DNA of 64,000 bases from Chloroflexota bacterium (GCA_021414245.1 JAIOOU010000004.1:434001-498000); one strand, 5' to 3'. Numbered from the stretch's first letter, positions 51,730-60,744 are shown. The notes: generated from the sequence alone by a model not told the origin. A program made the numbers and translations.

Positions 51730-53943
51730 CTAGAACATCATCATTTGTGCAGTGGACTTTTCGACCGGATCACTGGCGATCTGCTCCTCAAATGATTCGC
51801 GGGTCACGATCGGGACCTCGGAAATGGTTCGCAGTAAACGATATTTTGCCACGGGATAATTTTTTAACCGGGCAGCCAGGGCGGGATCGCGTTGCTGTTT
51901 ATAGGAAGCCAGTGAGGCACGTCCGCCCGGGATGACAATAATCGTATCAGAAAGCACACTTTCCAGTGCCCGCCCGAGCAATGCCGAAGCCAGGATTTGA
52001 AAGGAACGCACCCGTTTTCCCTTCTCCTCCCAGGTCAGCAGCCTGCCTTCCTGGCCGGTTCGATAGCCCAGCTTATCCCCGATCTTTTTGATCAAAGCTG
52101 AAATATTTTTCAACTCATCCCGCCGTGTTGATGCGCCATCCTCCGCCCGCAGCTTCCAGCCCCCGGATTCCTTTTCCGCGTATGAATTTAACACGGCGTA
52201 AATCAGGCCTTTGGAGGGTGTCAATAGTCCCGGGAATTTTGGATACAGTTCCTGCTCCACTTCCAGATAAATGCAATTCTGATTTTTTTGCAGGAAGTTG
52301 ACCAGCGCGACCTCCACCCGGTCGGCGAGAGATTCGGCCTCCTCGCCTGGTGCGGGGAAGGAGGGAAGTCCCCACATGCCTGATTCAATGCTTTCACCGG
52401 TGGAGTAGTGCACAAACCGGTTCCCAACTTTCAAGGCGGATTCAAACAATGAATTGGTATTTCGGAGGGCCTCGTCAAATTCCTGGCCTTCCTGTTTAAG
52501 GGCATGGGCCGCGGCCAGGGCGATCAGCCCGGCCGTGTGGATGTGCAAATAAGTCGACGGTTCGCCGCGTGACGCAAGGTACGCCGTGATCGCATCCGTC
52601 AGGGGAGCTTCATCACTTATTTTTGGTTTTTGCTTTTGTTCGCTTTTCCATACGACCTGCACGGGATCGTGCTCCGTGCGCAGGGCAACGCTTTCGAGTG
52701 TAAATGCAGACGCGCTGGCTGCGCTGAAAACGGATGTCAGGAAGGCAGGTTCGGGTTCGGGCAGTAGGCCGAAAACAGGCACCCCATCCGGAAGCAGGTC
52801 GTTCACATGGCGGAAGGCCGAATATAAGGCCGTGGCATTCCAGGCCCAGTCGTATCTTCTGCGGCGCAGTGCGACTTTGTACGGTTCGACTGCCTCCTTG
52901 CCCCATAACCAGCCGGCCCACAAGGCAGACAGGGTCCAGAAGGCCTGATTGGGCCGCGGCACCGATCCGATGACGGCCGTGATCGGGATCTCTTTTTTGA
53001 CGATCTGAGCGAGATCCTTCAGACGCCCTTCGTAAATGCATACACCGCCGCTTTCCGGGATCTTGTTGGGCCACGCTTCACACGGGACCGTTGAACTGGT
53101 CTCGGTCCACAGGCTTAATCCGTGCTCGAGCATCATCCAGACGTTGTGCTCGCGGAACTGGTTGGGCGTGCTCAATTGCTTCGGCCGCGGACGTTCGGCC
53201 GGGTGTGCCCAGACGGTATTGCCTGCATCGCAGGCGATCAGGACCAGTGCCGTCAATGCGCGTTTTCTTTCCGCTGAAAGATTCATGCTGTCGAGGCGAT
53301 TGATGATGGTGGTCAGCACATAAAGGGGGCGGGGCAGGTAATGCTGGATCGCCTCCTCGGCATAGACCCGGTCTTCATCGTTCAGGGCGATCACCTTTTC
53401 AAAGGCACGCGAACGGTGCAGGGTGTCCGTCTCTGCGATCTTCCTCGCCCGCTGGATGTCGTCGTCGGTGACGAGGTGTTCACCCGAATCCCCGCAGTGT
53501 TTGCATTCATAGATGCGGGCATAAGGCGCATCCTCGCCCTTGCGCCATAAGTAGGCCTGGGCGTGGATCTGCTGGCCGCATTTTTCACAGGCCGTAAGGT
53601 ACAGGGATTGAAGATGTCCCTCCAGTCTTTCATCCCCCTTTTTGATCGCCCCCAGGTCCGCCAGCGCGGCGGTGAATTCGGATGGCGCCGGAGGGTTCGC
53701 GAACATCTCCAGCAGAAAGCGCGTGATCGGATTGTTGGCAGTTACCAGCACCCGATACCCGCTGCGCGCGGCTTCGAGGACCAGCCGCGGGGAGAATCCG
53801 AACGGGTCCAGCAGCCAGGCCGAGGGACGGTTCAGATGCGAGAGCCAGGCGGAGACGACTCCCTCTTCAAGCGGGGGCAAAAACCGCGAGAGCGGTCCCG
53901 AGTCTGCTGGTTTCAATCCTGGAATATAAGCTTGGGGGTTCAT
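51730..53943 (-). CDS. Degenerate DNA-methylase-like protein with zinc ribbon
   Basis: A 737-residue protein. Residues 42-80 (WLLDPFGFSPRLVLEAARSG, VLVTANNPITRFLLEMFA) look like the SAM-binding region of DUF1156-type DNA methylases. A Cys4 zinc ribbon follows (CEKCG and CKHCG near 118-148). Where the catalytic DPPY/NPPY motif would fall, in front of FWTLSALWAGWLWG near residue 342, the sequence is SVPRPNQ, so methyl transfer is unlikely. The C-terminal 250 residues are of unknown type. It is divergent from the two-gene signalling operon. A nucleic-acid-binding role is my inference. Confidence 0.6.
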   Translation of the reverse strand: MNPQAYIPGLKPADSGPLSRFLPPLEEGVVSAWLSHLNRPSAWLLDPFGFSPRLVLEAARSGYRVLVTANNPITRFLLEMFANPPAPSEFTAALADLGAIKKGDERLEGHLQSLYLTACEKCGQQIHAQAYLWRKGEDAPYARIYECKHCGDSGEHLVTDDDIQRARKIAETDTLHRSRAFEKVIALNDEDRVYAEEAIQHYLPRPLYVLTTIINRLDSMNLSAERKRALTALVLIACDAGNTVWAHPAERPRPKQLSTPNQFREHNVWMMLEHGLSLWTETSSTVPCEAWPNKIPESGGVCIYEGRLKDLAQIVKKEIPITAVIGSVPRPNQAFWTLSALWAGWLWGKEAVEPYKVALRRRRYDWAWNATALYSAFRHVNDLLPDGVPVFGLLPEPEPAFLTSVFSAASASAFTLESVALRTEHDPVQVVWKSEQKQKPKISDEAPLTDAITAYLASRGEPSTYLHIHTAGLIALAAAHALKQEGQEFDEALRNTNSLFESALKVGNRFVHYSTGESIESGMWGLPSFPAPGEEAESLADRVEVALVNFLQKNQNCIYLEVEQELYPKFPGLLTPSKGLIYAVLNSYAEKESGGWKLRAEDGASTRRDELKNISALIKKIGDKLGYRTGQEGRLLTWEEKGKRVRSFQILASALLGRALESVLSDTIIVIPGGRASLASYKQQRDPALAARLKNYPVAKYRLLRTISEVPIVTRESFEEQIASDPVEKSTAQMMMF

Positions 53944-53973
53944 GTTTATTTATCGATCAATGACGGTTAAATC

Positions 53974-53988
53974 ATCACTTTAAGTGAT
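53974..53988. promoter_or_regulatory. Palindrome between divergent genes, candidate operator
   Basis: ATCACTT-T-AAGTGAT is a perfect palindrome in the 105-base space between the methylase-like gene and the receiver/GAF gene. It could bind a dimeric regulator acting on both. Nothing else supports it. Confidence 0.3.
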
Positions 53989-54048
53989 AAATCCGCCAAA
54001 ATCTATGCAAGAAATTGTACTCGAAAAGGTGATAGAATCATCGCAAGG

Positions 54049-55224
54049 ATGAATCAAAACATGGCAACCGGGGAACAAATTCTTATTGTTGAAAGTGACC
54101 CAGATATCGTTGATTTAATTGGCAGACAGTCTCTCCGGCCGCTTGGCTACCAGGTGACCGTGGTGGGGGATGCCGGTGCGGCGATCAAACATGCGCTTCA
54201 GACTCCTCCGAGCCTGATTCTTGCCAATTTGAATTTGCCGGGCTTGAGCGGGAAGGACCTGATCACGGCCCTGAACTCGCAAGGTGTTAAATCTCCGTTG
54301 ATCGTCATCACGGAAAAGGGGCAGGAAGCGGATGCCATTCAGGCCTTCCGTCTGGGTGCCAATGATGTCATGTTCTGGCCCTTGCGGGATGCAGAGGTGG
54401 TTTCCGTGGTGGAGCGCGCCCTGCGCCAGACCCAGGAGGCGCGCGAACGTCAGAAGCTGGACCGTCAGTTGAAAGCGGCGAATGAAGAACAACAACGCCG
54501 CCTGCGCGACCTGACCACCATCCTTTCGACCGCCAAGGCGGTGGTTTCGATCACCGACCAGCGCCTGTTGCTCGACCGGATTCTGGAAAGCGCCCTGCAG
54601 GTGGCTGAAGCGGACATCAGCTGGTTGATGTTAAGGGAGGAACGAAGCAATGTCTATTTGCTTCGCGCTCATCGTAACTTGCCGGACGCCTGGGCGAAGA
54701 AGATCAACCAGCCTGTCGACGATGGGATCAGTTCGCTGGTGGCTCTTTCGGGCGAAAGCCTGGTCATGAACGGTTCGGCTCTGCAAAAATTCAAGATCGC
54801 CTCGCTGGGAAAGGCTGTGGGTGTGATCCCGATCAAGATCCAGACCGAAGTGATCGGATTGTTGATCGTTGTCCGCAAGGGCGACCGCGAGATCACGCAC
54901 GATGCCCAGGTTCTGCTGGAGGCCATCGCCGATTACGCCTCGATCTCCCTGGTTAATGCCCGCCTGTTTCGGGCCCTCGAGCAGACTGCTGAAAATGCGC
55001 GCAGCGGGGAGAAGAAGCGCCAGGAGGCGCTTGACTCCTTTCGTGCAGCGGTCCAAAGCGAGGTCAAGGCGGCCGCGAATCCACTGACTCAGGTGCTGAA
55101 GGAAGGACCGGGCACGCTGAATCCCGAACAGAAAAAAGCCCTCGAACTGGTTCAGAATGCATTGCATCGAATTGTGGATTCCGCCGAAAAGACGTTGATC
55201 TCCCCAAAACAAAACAACACTTAA
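54049..55224 (+). CDS. Pseudo-receiver/GAF signalling protein
   Basis: A 391-residue soluble protein. Residues 10-125 form a receiver domain (ILIVESDPDIVDLI, VITEKGQEAD, GANDVMFWPL), but the phospho-acceptor position reads ILANLNLPG, with Asn in place of Asp. A coiled-coil linker leads to a GAF domain (about 165-315), then a helical tail. There is no kinase or output domain. It is followed after three bases by the kinase gene, so it probably senses a signal or tunes that kinase without being phosphorylated in the usual way. Confidence 0.85.
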   Translation: MNQNMATGEQILIVESDPDIVDLIGRQSLRPLGYQVTVVGDAGAAIKHALQTPPSLILANLNLPGLSGKDLITALNSQGVKSPLIVITEKGQEADAIQAFRLGANDVMFWPLRDAEVVSVVERALRQTQEARERQKLDRQLKAANEEQQRRLRDLTTILSTAKAVVSITDQRLLLDRILESALQVAEADISWLMLREERSNVYLLRAHRNLPDAWAKKINQPVDDGISSLVALSGESLVMNGSALQKFKIASLGKAVGVIPIKIQTEVIGLLIVVRKGDREITHDAQVLLEAIADYASISLVNARLFRALEQTAENARSGEKKRQEALDSFRAAVQSEVKAAANPLTQVLKEGPGTLNPEQKKALELVQNALHRIVDSAEKTLISPKQNNT

Positions 55225-55227
55225 GAC

Positions 55228-56676
55228 ATGGAAAAACAAGAACTGATCCTGCTGGCACTGAATGCATCTCCGATTCTGGATTTGATGCAGCGCACTTTGC
55301 GCGCCGCCGGATATGAAGTTGCGACCTGCCAGGATCGAAAGGGAATCGATAAATCCGTGCAGGAAGCCATCCCCTCCCTGCTGATCATCAGCCAGGATTT
55401 TTCCGGTCAGGATGGGATCTCCATTTCGAAGGAGTTGCTTGAGCGTTTTCCCACCCTTCCGATCATTTTATATGCGGAACAGGACACCACCGGGTTTGCC
55501 AAATCCGCGTTGCGGATGGGGTTAAGCGGATATCTTTATCCGCCGCTCAAGATGGATGACATCGTGGAGGAAGTGAAGCGCAGTCTGGCACGTGCAAGAC
55601 ACCTGGGTGACTGGCTTCGCAGGGAGGTCAAACGGACCACCTCCTCACTGGCGGAAAAAGCCAAGATCTCCGAAACGGAACGTACCAAACTGGAGGCTAT
55701 CATTTCGAACATTCAGGACGGCGTGATCGTCATGGATGACCGCAACGATATCCTGTTTGTCAACCGTGCCATACTTGAGATTTTCAACCTAAATGGAGGA
55801 AGCATCTCTGGAAAACCGCTCGGGGAGGTCATCTTAAATTCAGATCTGAAATCCCTCATCTCCCGTGCGGTGGACGGGCCGCTAAAATATCACGAGATCA
55901 ATTTTGACGACGGCCGTGTATTCAATGCGCAATACACTCCGATCCCCAAAATTGGTGCAGCTGTGACCATGCAGGATATCACCTACATCAAGGAAATAGA
56001 CCGTTTGAAGAGTGATTTCATTCACACTCTTTCCCACGATCTGCGCTCGCCCCTGACGGCGATCCTTGGGTATACGGAATTGATCGAACGAACGGGACCG
56101 CTGAATCAGAATCAACAGGAATTCCTGCATCGCCTGCAGGGCAGTGTCCAGCACATCACCTCGCTGGTGAACGACCTTCTTGATCTCGGACGCCTCGAGG
56201 CAGGGTTTGACACCCGCAGGGAGGCCGTTCAGCTTGAGGGGGTCTTAAAGTATGCACTTGATATGTTTGATAGCCAGGTAAAGAAGAAGAAAATCATGCT
56301 TAGCACGGAAATTGCGCAGGATCTGCGTCCATTGCGTGCGAACCCGATTCGCATCCGGCAAATGATGGACAACCTTTTGGGTAATGCCATTAAATATACG
56401 CCGGAGGGCGGCAGTGTGAAGGTGAACGTGTCCATGCTGGACCACCAGATTATCCTCAAGATCGATGATACGGGTCCCGGAATCCCCGCGGATGAGCAGA
56501 ATAACATCTTTGAGAAATTTTATCGCGCCACAAATGCGCCTGGTGGAGTGGAGGGGTCCGGATTGGGACTGGCCATTGTAAAATCCATTGTCACCAGCCA
56601 CCAGGGCAGGGTATGGGTGGAATCCACGGTTGGGAAGGGCTCTTCTTTTATTGTGATCCTGCCAGCACAGGAATAA
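55228..56676 (+). CDS. Sensor histidine kinase with pseudo-receiver and PAS domains
   Basis: A 482-residue kinase. A receiver-like domain (5-120) lacks the acceptor Asp: the equivalent stretch is LLIISQDFSGQDG. A coiled coil and a PAS domain (about 150-250) follow. HisKA has the acceptor His in FIHTLSHDLRSPLTAILGY (near residue 270). The HATPase domain is complete: MMDNLLGNAIKYTPEGG, IDDTGPGIP, GSGLGLAIVKSIV. It is co-transcribed with the pseudo-receiver/GAF gene. No intact response regulator is adjacent, so its target lies elsewhere. Confidence 0.9.
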   Translation: MEKQELILLALNASPILDLMQRTLRAAGYEVATCQDRKGIDKSVQEAIPSLLIISQDFSGQDGISISKELLERFPTLPIILYAEQDTTGFAKSALRMGLSGYLYPPLKMDDIVEEVKRSLARARHLGDWLRREVKRTTSSLAEKAKISETERTKLEAIISNIQDGVIVMDDRNDILFVNRAILEIFNLNGGSISGKPLGEVILNSDLKSLISRAVDGPLKYHEINFDDGRVFNAQYTPIPKIGAAVTMQDITYIKEIDRLKSDFIHTLSHDLRSPLTAILGYTELIERTGPLNQNQQEFLHRLQGSVQHITSLVNDLLDLGRLEAGFDTRREAVQLEGVLKYALDMFDSQVKKKKIMLSTEIAQDLRPLRANPIRIRQMMDNLLGNAIKYTPEGGSVKVNVSMLDHQIILKIDDTGPGIPADEQNNIFEKFYRATNAPGGVEGSGLGLAIVKSIVTSHQGRVWVESTVGKGSSFIVILPAQE

Positions 56677-56710
56677 CTCATTTAGGGAAAGCCCCTGTAT
56701 TGTTAAAGAT

Positions 56711-56739
56711 GCTGCCGCTGAGGGATACTCAGCGGCAGC
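56711..56739 (+). terminator. Hairpin after the kinase gene
   Basis: GCTGCCGCTGAG and CTCAGCGGCAGC pair around five bases. No T-run follows, so it may end transcription weakly or be a structural repeat. Confidence 0.5.
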
Positions 56740-56872
56740 GTTCGCCAAAGGAGGAGACAGGAGGAGCATGTTGGAGGTGTCTTTGTTCCGTCTCCGCTCC
56801 TATATTAATTCATTCCCCATTTTTCAGATACAGCCAAATGTAACAGATTGTGTGTGATAATATTCACAAATA

Positions 56873-57289
56873 TTAAGTTGACTGTAAAAAAGCACGGATG
56901 AGTGAAACAGCCTCATCCGGCTTTGGATAAGACAATACTGACAGGGCGGAATCTGGATTTCCGGTGATCATTTTCGACACTTTTCGATCGGCCTGGTGAA
57001 CACAAAGCACAGGCTTGCCGAGATCCAATGCAATGGCGATCTCATATCCCACCCCGTGGGATGGAACACTGACTTCTGCAATCAGCACATCGCACTTCCT
57101 GATCCAATCCACATCCCGGTTGTATACTTCATTTGGTGTAAGCAGACGCTCATTTTCCTGAACATCGGATTGGACCAGGTGAGACGTGGGAATTTCGTGC
57201 CCGTCCAGGGTCAGGGCGGCGACAATTTCCTGATAGATGGTTTCGAATTCGCGTCCCCCGGTGATCGAACAGGCAAAATAAATATTCAT
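56873..57289 (-). CDS. Nucleoside 2-deoxyribosyltransferase-fold hydrolase (DNPH1/Rcl-like)
   Basis: A 138-residue protein similar to DNPH1/Rcl, which hydrolyses the N-glycosidic bond of deoxynucleoside 5'-monophosphates. Key segments are IYFACSITGGREFETIY at the start, NRDVDWIRKCDVLIAEVS in the middle and PSHGVGYEIAIALDLGKPVLCVH, whose Glu is the family nucleophile. It may clean damaged nucleotides. It overlaps the preceding membrane-protein gene by four bases and is the last gene of the ssb-linked cluster. Confidence 0.85.
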   Translation of the reverse strand: MNIYFACSITGGREFETIYQEIVAALTLDGHEIPTSHLVQSDVQENERLLTPNEVYNRDVDWIRKCDVLIAEVSVPSHGVGYEIAIALDLGKPVLCVHQADRKVSKMITGNPDSALSVLSYPKPDEAVSLIRAFLQST

Positions 57290-57903
57290 TTATCCTTGCC
57301 AGGCAGGCGGGAAAGAATGGAACTGTCCCGTTTTTTCTGAGGGGCCGGAGCTTCGGTTCCGCCCGTGCGCATGCTTTCCAATTCCGAACTGAATTTCATC
57401 CAGTCGTTGACCAGGATGACGAAGTGAGGCGTTTTGTCCTTGAAAAAGAGCGGGGAAAGGAATAGACGTAGTGCAAGTGGGGACATCGGAAAACTGCGCA
57501 GATCGATCACGCTGGCGGTCATTTTTGCAATCGGGTGAATGATCTCGGCCTGCCATTTGGAAACGTTGCCAGGCGGAAAGAGAGTACCGATGTTTGCCGA
57601 GGAGGTCTTCAGGAAACGCTTGTAGGAAATGTTGAGCCGCAGGAAGGGCGTGGCCAGACGCAAATAATCACTGCAGGGTTGTACGTAGGCGCCCTTGCGC
57701 ATGATCAATAACAAAAAGCCCAGAAACAAATGAAGCCCGCCGATGCTTGCGAAGGCAAGCCAGCGCCATTGTTCGTATCCCAGGCCGCGGATTCCCCATG
57801 CCAGCGCAAGCAAGGCCGCGCCGAGCGAAAAGATGGCCGGCCACCATCGGTCGATCATGTGAGTATAGATGACCAAAGGGTAACGTTTTCCACGCTTTGC
57901 CAT
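57286..57903 (-). CDS. Two-helix membrane protein with PH-like domain, unknown
   Basis: A 205-residue protein with two N-terminal helices (about 18-40 and 46-68) and a cytoplasmic domain of about 130 residues that begins AYVQPCSDYLRLATPFLRLNISYKRF. This layout resembles bacterial PH-like (bPH) membrane proteins, but the match is loose. A basic, Pro-rich tail ends the protein. It is placed between the translin-like and DNPH1-like genes, two bases from the former. Function is unknown. Confidence 0.7.
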   Translation of the reverse strand: MAKRGKRYPLVIYTHMIDRWWPAIFSLGAALLALAWGIRGLGYEQWRWLAFASIGGLHLFLGFLLLIMRKGAYVQPCSDYLRLATPFLRLNISYKRFLKTSSANIGTLFPPGNVSKWQAEIIHPIAKMTASVIDLRSFPMSPLALRLFLSPLFFKDKTPHFVILVNDWMKFSSELESMRTGGTEAPAPQKKRDSSILSRLPGKDK

Positions 57904-57905
57904 GT

Positions 57906-58565
57906 TTATTTATGTTCCTGTGACCCCGGTCTGTCACCATTTAGCTGGACGATCAATTTACCGATGGCCTGTTCGAGGTGTTCGCCTTTCAGGCTGAAGG
58001 TGATATCCCCGCGGGTCTTTTCGATGATGCCGCGGGCCAGGTCGGTCTGGCGGCGCAATCCGTTGGTGATCGCATCGGGATAGTCCATGGTGACCATGAC
58101 GGAATAGATGTCATCCATGATCCCAAGCAGGCGCTCGACCTCGGGGGAATAGCCGTGACGAAGGATATCGAGACTGCGGCGGCGCAATTCACCGACGACC
58201 TCGGCCAGCCCGTTGAGATAGGTCGAGGGTTCAACGACCAGTTCTTCGGGAGTCTGAAGCGGTTCATTACGGATCAAGGCGCATGTGACATTCGCTTCTA
58301 CAAATTCCTTGAGCGCGTCCTGAGTGTAGCCGGTATGAAATAGATCGGGGTAGGCTGCGAGGGAGCCGCGCAGGGTATCCGCCAGTTGACGTGCCTCCTG
58401 CAAATGCGCGTTCATCACATCGGCTTCGTCACGGTGGGCGGCGCGAATCGCCAGCGAACAGGCGCGCGTCAATTGACGCGCCTTGGCGAGGGCCTGGTCT
58501 CGTGTGGCTGTTCGTGCGTCGAAATTTTTACGGATCCGGTCGGCGATCTGTTCAAGTTTATGCAT
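57906..58565 (-). CDS. Translin-family protein
   Basis: A 219-residue all-helical protein matching the translin/TRAX family, nucleic-acid-binding octamers that in eukaryotes and archaea process RNA. Family blocks are ARQLTRACSLAIRAAHR, YPDLFHTGYTQDALKEFVEAN, YLNGLAEVVGELRRRSLDILRHG and MDDIYSVMVTMDYPDAITNGLRRQTD. Glu 87 and Glu 90 and the Asp in MDDIYS lie where TRAX-type nucleases have acidic catalytic residues, so nuclease activity is possible. Bacterial members are often misnamed haloacid dehalogenase. It lies five bases after a DUF3467 gene and downstream of ssb. Confidence 0.87.
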   Translation of the reverse strand: MHKLEQIADRIRKNFDARTATRDQALAKARQLTRACSLAIRAAHRDEADVMNAHLQEARQLADTLRGSLAAYPDLFHTGYTQDALKEFVEANVTCALIRNEPLQTPEELVVEPSTYLNGLAEVVGELRRRSLDILRHGYSPEVERLLGIMDDIYSVMVTMDYPDAITNGLRRQTDLARGIIEKTRGDITFSLKGEHLEQAIGKLIVQLNGDRPGSQEHK

Positions 58566-58570
58566 AAGGT

Positions 58571-58909
58571 TCAGGGTTCTTTGGGCGGTTCCGGCGGTTG
58601 TTGAAAAGGCCGAAAAAGGTTGTCCGCCAGGGTGGTGTTGGTTGGCAGGTTGATCTCGCCAAAGGCCGTTTCATAACGGGCGATATTGTCGCTTAATGCC
58701 TTCACCAATAATTTGGCGCTGAGCGGGGTCATGACAACCCGGGAGCGGATCTTTGCCTTTGGTTCGCCGGGCAGGAGGTGGGCAAAATCCAATACGATGT
58801 CTGCCGGGGAATGGGCGATGCGGGCAAGGTTGGCATAGACGAGTTCAAGGTCCGCGGGCAGTTCAAGAACGGGTCCAGTGGGTTTGGGAGACGGTTGAGG
58901 TGTGGTCAT
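58571..58909 (-). CDS. DUF3467 protein
   Basis: A 112-residue DUF3467 protein. The conserved body is DLELVYANLARIAHSPADIVLDFAHLLPG followed by KIRSRVVMTPLSAKLLVKALSDNIARYE. The function is not known, though the fold is small and beta-alpha and may form dimers. Pro-rich ends flank the domain. It starts the operon with the translin-like, membrane and DNPH1-like genes and lies about 95 bases after ssb. Confidence 0.88.
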   Translation of the reverse strand: MTTPQPSPKPTGPVLELPADLELVYANLARIAHSPADIVLDFAHLLPGEPKAKIRSRVVMTPLSAKLLVKALSDNIARYETAFGEINLPTNTTLADNLFRPFQQPPEPPKEP

Positions 58910-58955
58910 GGGTATCCAAATTTATTTACAGGACGGGCAGGGCGTGTAATTTATA

Positions 58956-58992
58956 TTCTTTCCCTCTTCTGAGTTTCCGAAGAGGGAAAGAA
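58956..58992. terminator. Hairpin between ssb and the DUF3467 gene
   Basis: TTCTTTCCCTCTTC and GAAGAGGGAAAGAA form a 14-bp stem with a nine-base loop. There is no T-run on the minus strand beyond it, so it may only partly separate ssb from the next genes. Confidence 0.5.
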
Positions 58993-59003
58993 GCGGTCTT
59001 TCT

Positions 59004-59432
59004 TTAGAATGGGATGTCATCCTCGGGGGGCAGTTCCGCCATTTCCATGCCGCCGCCAGACATTGGGCCGCTGTCTCCACCTTCCCCGCGTGAAGAGAGG
59101 AAGCGCACTGTGGAGGCGGTCACTTCGAAGGAGGAGCCTGAAGTGCCATCCTGTTTCGTCCAGATGCGTGGTCCGCCCGTGTTTTTATCCGGTGTCAGGC
59201 GGCCTTCCACCAGCACCTTGGAACCTTTCTTGACATATTGATTGCAGACTTCCGCCGTTTTGCCCCAGGTGGAAACACGGAACCAGATGGTCTCTTTAAC
59301 CTGTTCGCCATTGCCGGAGGTGTACTGGCGATTTGTGGCCACTGAAAAGGATGTCACTGCCTGGCCCGAGGGGGTGTAACGCATTTCGGGATCCTTGCCT
59401 ACATTTCCGACAATTATGATGGTGTGATACAT
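59004..59432 (-). CDS. ssb: Single-stranded DNA-binding protein
   Basis: A 142-residue OB-fold SSB, shorter than the 170-180 residues of enteric SSB. It starts YHTIIIVGNVGKDPEMRYTPSGQAVTSFSVATNR, has IWFRVSTWGKTAEVCNQYVKKGSKVLVEGRL, and ends in the acidic tip PPEDDIPF that recruits repair and replication partners. The linker is short and Gly-rich. It is encoded upstream of the DUF3467/translin cluster. Confidence 0.96.
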   Translation of the reverse strand: MYHTIIIVGNVGKDPEMRYTPSGQAVTSFSVATNRQYTSGNGEQVKETIWFRVSTWGKTAEVCNQYVKKGSKVLVEGRLTPDKNTGGPRIWTKQDGTSGSSFEVTASTVRFLSSRGEGGDSGPMSGGGMEMAELPPEDDIPF

Positions 59433-59653
59433 GGGGGTTACTCCTTATGGTTGAGGTACCCGTCGAACTGCGACGGGGGTTATGTTGCAAATCGAATTGT
59501 ACCCGTACTTGCTTTATTTGTTAACGAAGGAGGCCGGTGTGGGTGCATATTTTCCCAAAGTAAGAGACGTTGCGGTCAATGTCGTCTTTTCAATAATCAC
59601 CGGCAAATGGCCGATTAAATGGAAGATTTACCATTCTTTACAAGGAGAAGGAA

Positions 59654-60001
59654 ATGAAACTTGGTTTAAAACATTATGGCATCATTCTCTGCACACTGCT
59701 GACCGCCTATCTTCACTTAAGTCTTTACCCGGATTTTGGCTTTACCTTGAATGGAATCGGATATCTGGGATTATTGGCGGCTTATTTCCTGCCGATTGCC
59801 TTCTTTCAGGATGGGATCAGCCATTCCATTATCTGGTGGGGATTGTTAATTTATACGATTACCACCATCATTCTGTGGGTGGCTATCGGTGATATGCATT
59901 TTGTGGCAGGCACATCCAGTGCCACCGGGTATTATGCCAAAACCGCCGAAGTCTTTCTGGTGGCTTTCCTGTGGTCGGACAAGCCGAAGCGGGAAGTTTA
60001 G
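59654..60001 (+). CDS. Small membrane protein, unknown
   Basis: A 115-residue protein with three to four helices (about 7-24, 33-52, 58-78, 92-110). It has no recognised family. AAGGAG lies six bases before ATG 59654, a better start than the overlapping frame that begins at 59482. It ends before a strong bidirectional terminator. Confidence 0.72.
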   Translation: MKLGLKHYGIILCTLLTAYLHLSLYPDFGFTLNGIGYLGLLAAYFLPIAFFQDGISHSIIWWGLLIYTITTIILWVAIGDMHFVAGTSSATGYYAKTAEVFLVAFLWSDKPKREV

Positions 60002-60014
60002 TCTGTCTTTGTAA

Positions 60015-60054
60015 AAATAAAAAGGTGAAGCTCAAAAGCTTCACCTTTTTATTT
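60015..60054. terminator. Bidirectional terminator
   Basis: Eighteen-base arms AAATAAAAAGGTGAAGCT and its complement close a CAAA loop, between the small membrane-protein gene and the converging DinB gene. Confidence 0.92.
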
Positions 60055-60082
60055 GAAATGAGTTATTGAAAATGCAAATGTA

Positions 60083-60637
60083 CTATGCATCCGTTCGGGA
60101 TAGACCGCGCATGGCTGCGATTTGACGCAGATGATCCACCTCGTGTGCCAGAAGTAATAACATCCAGGCGTTGTAGGTGCATTTTCCGAAAGCCGGGTTG
60201 TCCTCTACTTTTTCAGGATTGTGATTGGTGCGGGTGCCTTCGATCACCACCTGGATTCTGCGGGTGGCGGTGGCGAGATTGGTGACAAGGTCGCTGGCGG
60301 GAATATTCGGCTTTGCTCCTTCGCCGAATCCGCGCGGGGCTTCCACTGCATGGGCCAGCTGGCTGGTTGAAATATCAAGCAGTTTGTTGTGATAGAAACC
60401 CTGGGTGAAAATAAGATGCGTGATCGATTCGCTGATCGACCAGAAGGGGTGGGTGGTCGAAGAGAAGGATACCTGTGCATCGGTCAGGCCTTCCAGGCTG
60501 GCCCGGGTTCGCTCACGGGTGCGATAGAAGGTCTCTATGAATTCATCCAGGGGAAAACGGGTGGATGCTTCCAGCCACGTGATCTCCTTTGTAAAAGCGG
60601 CCAGGATCAGGGGATTTAAAGTTTCGGAAGTGATCAT
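60083..60637 (-). CDS. DinB-family protein
   Basis: A 184-residue helical DinB-superfamily protein. Visible blocks are FYRTRERTRASLEGLTDAQVSF, HPFWSISESITHLIFTQGFYHNKLL, and the final LLLLAHEVDHLRQIAAMRG, in which His residues form the metal site typical of DinB/YfiT folds. Members are metal-dependent thiol transferases or of unknown role. It is not closely similar to the other DinB-type gene at 42.6 kb. Confidence 0.85.
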   Translation of the reverse strand: MITSETLNPLILAAFTKEITWLEASTRFPLDEFIETFYRTRERTRASLEGLTDAQVSFSSTTHPFWSISESITHLIFTQGFYHNKLLDISTSQLAHAVEAPRGFGEGAKPNIPASDLVTNLATATRRIQVVIEGTRTNHNPEKVEDNPAFGKCTYNAWMLLLLAHEVDHLRQIAAMRGLSRTDA

Positions 60638-60744
60638 AATACACCCGATTTTATCCGATTTTCGTCCAAATCGGCCAAAAGTGCCGGGAACTTTTTGTTA
60701 ACGTTCATCGTTCCAGGAGGGTCAATTAATTATAGAGGTATAAA

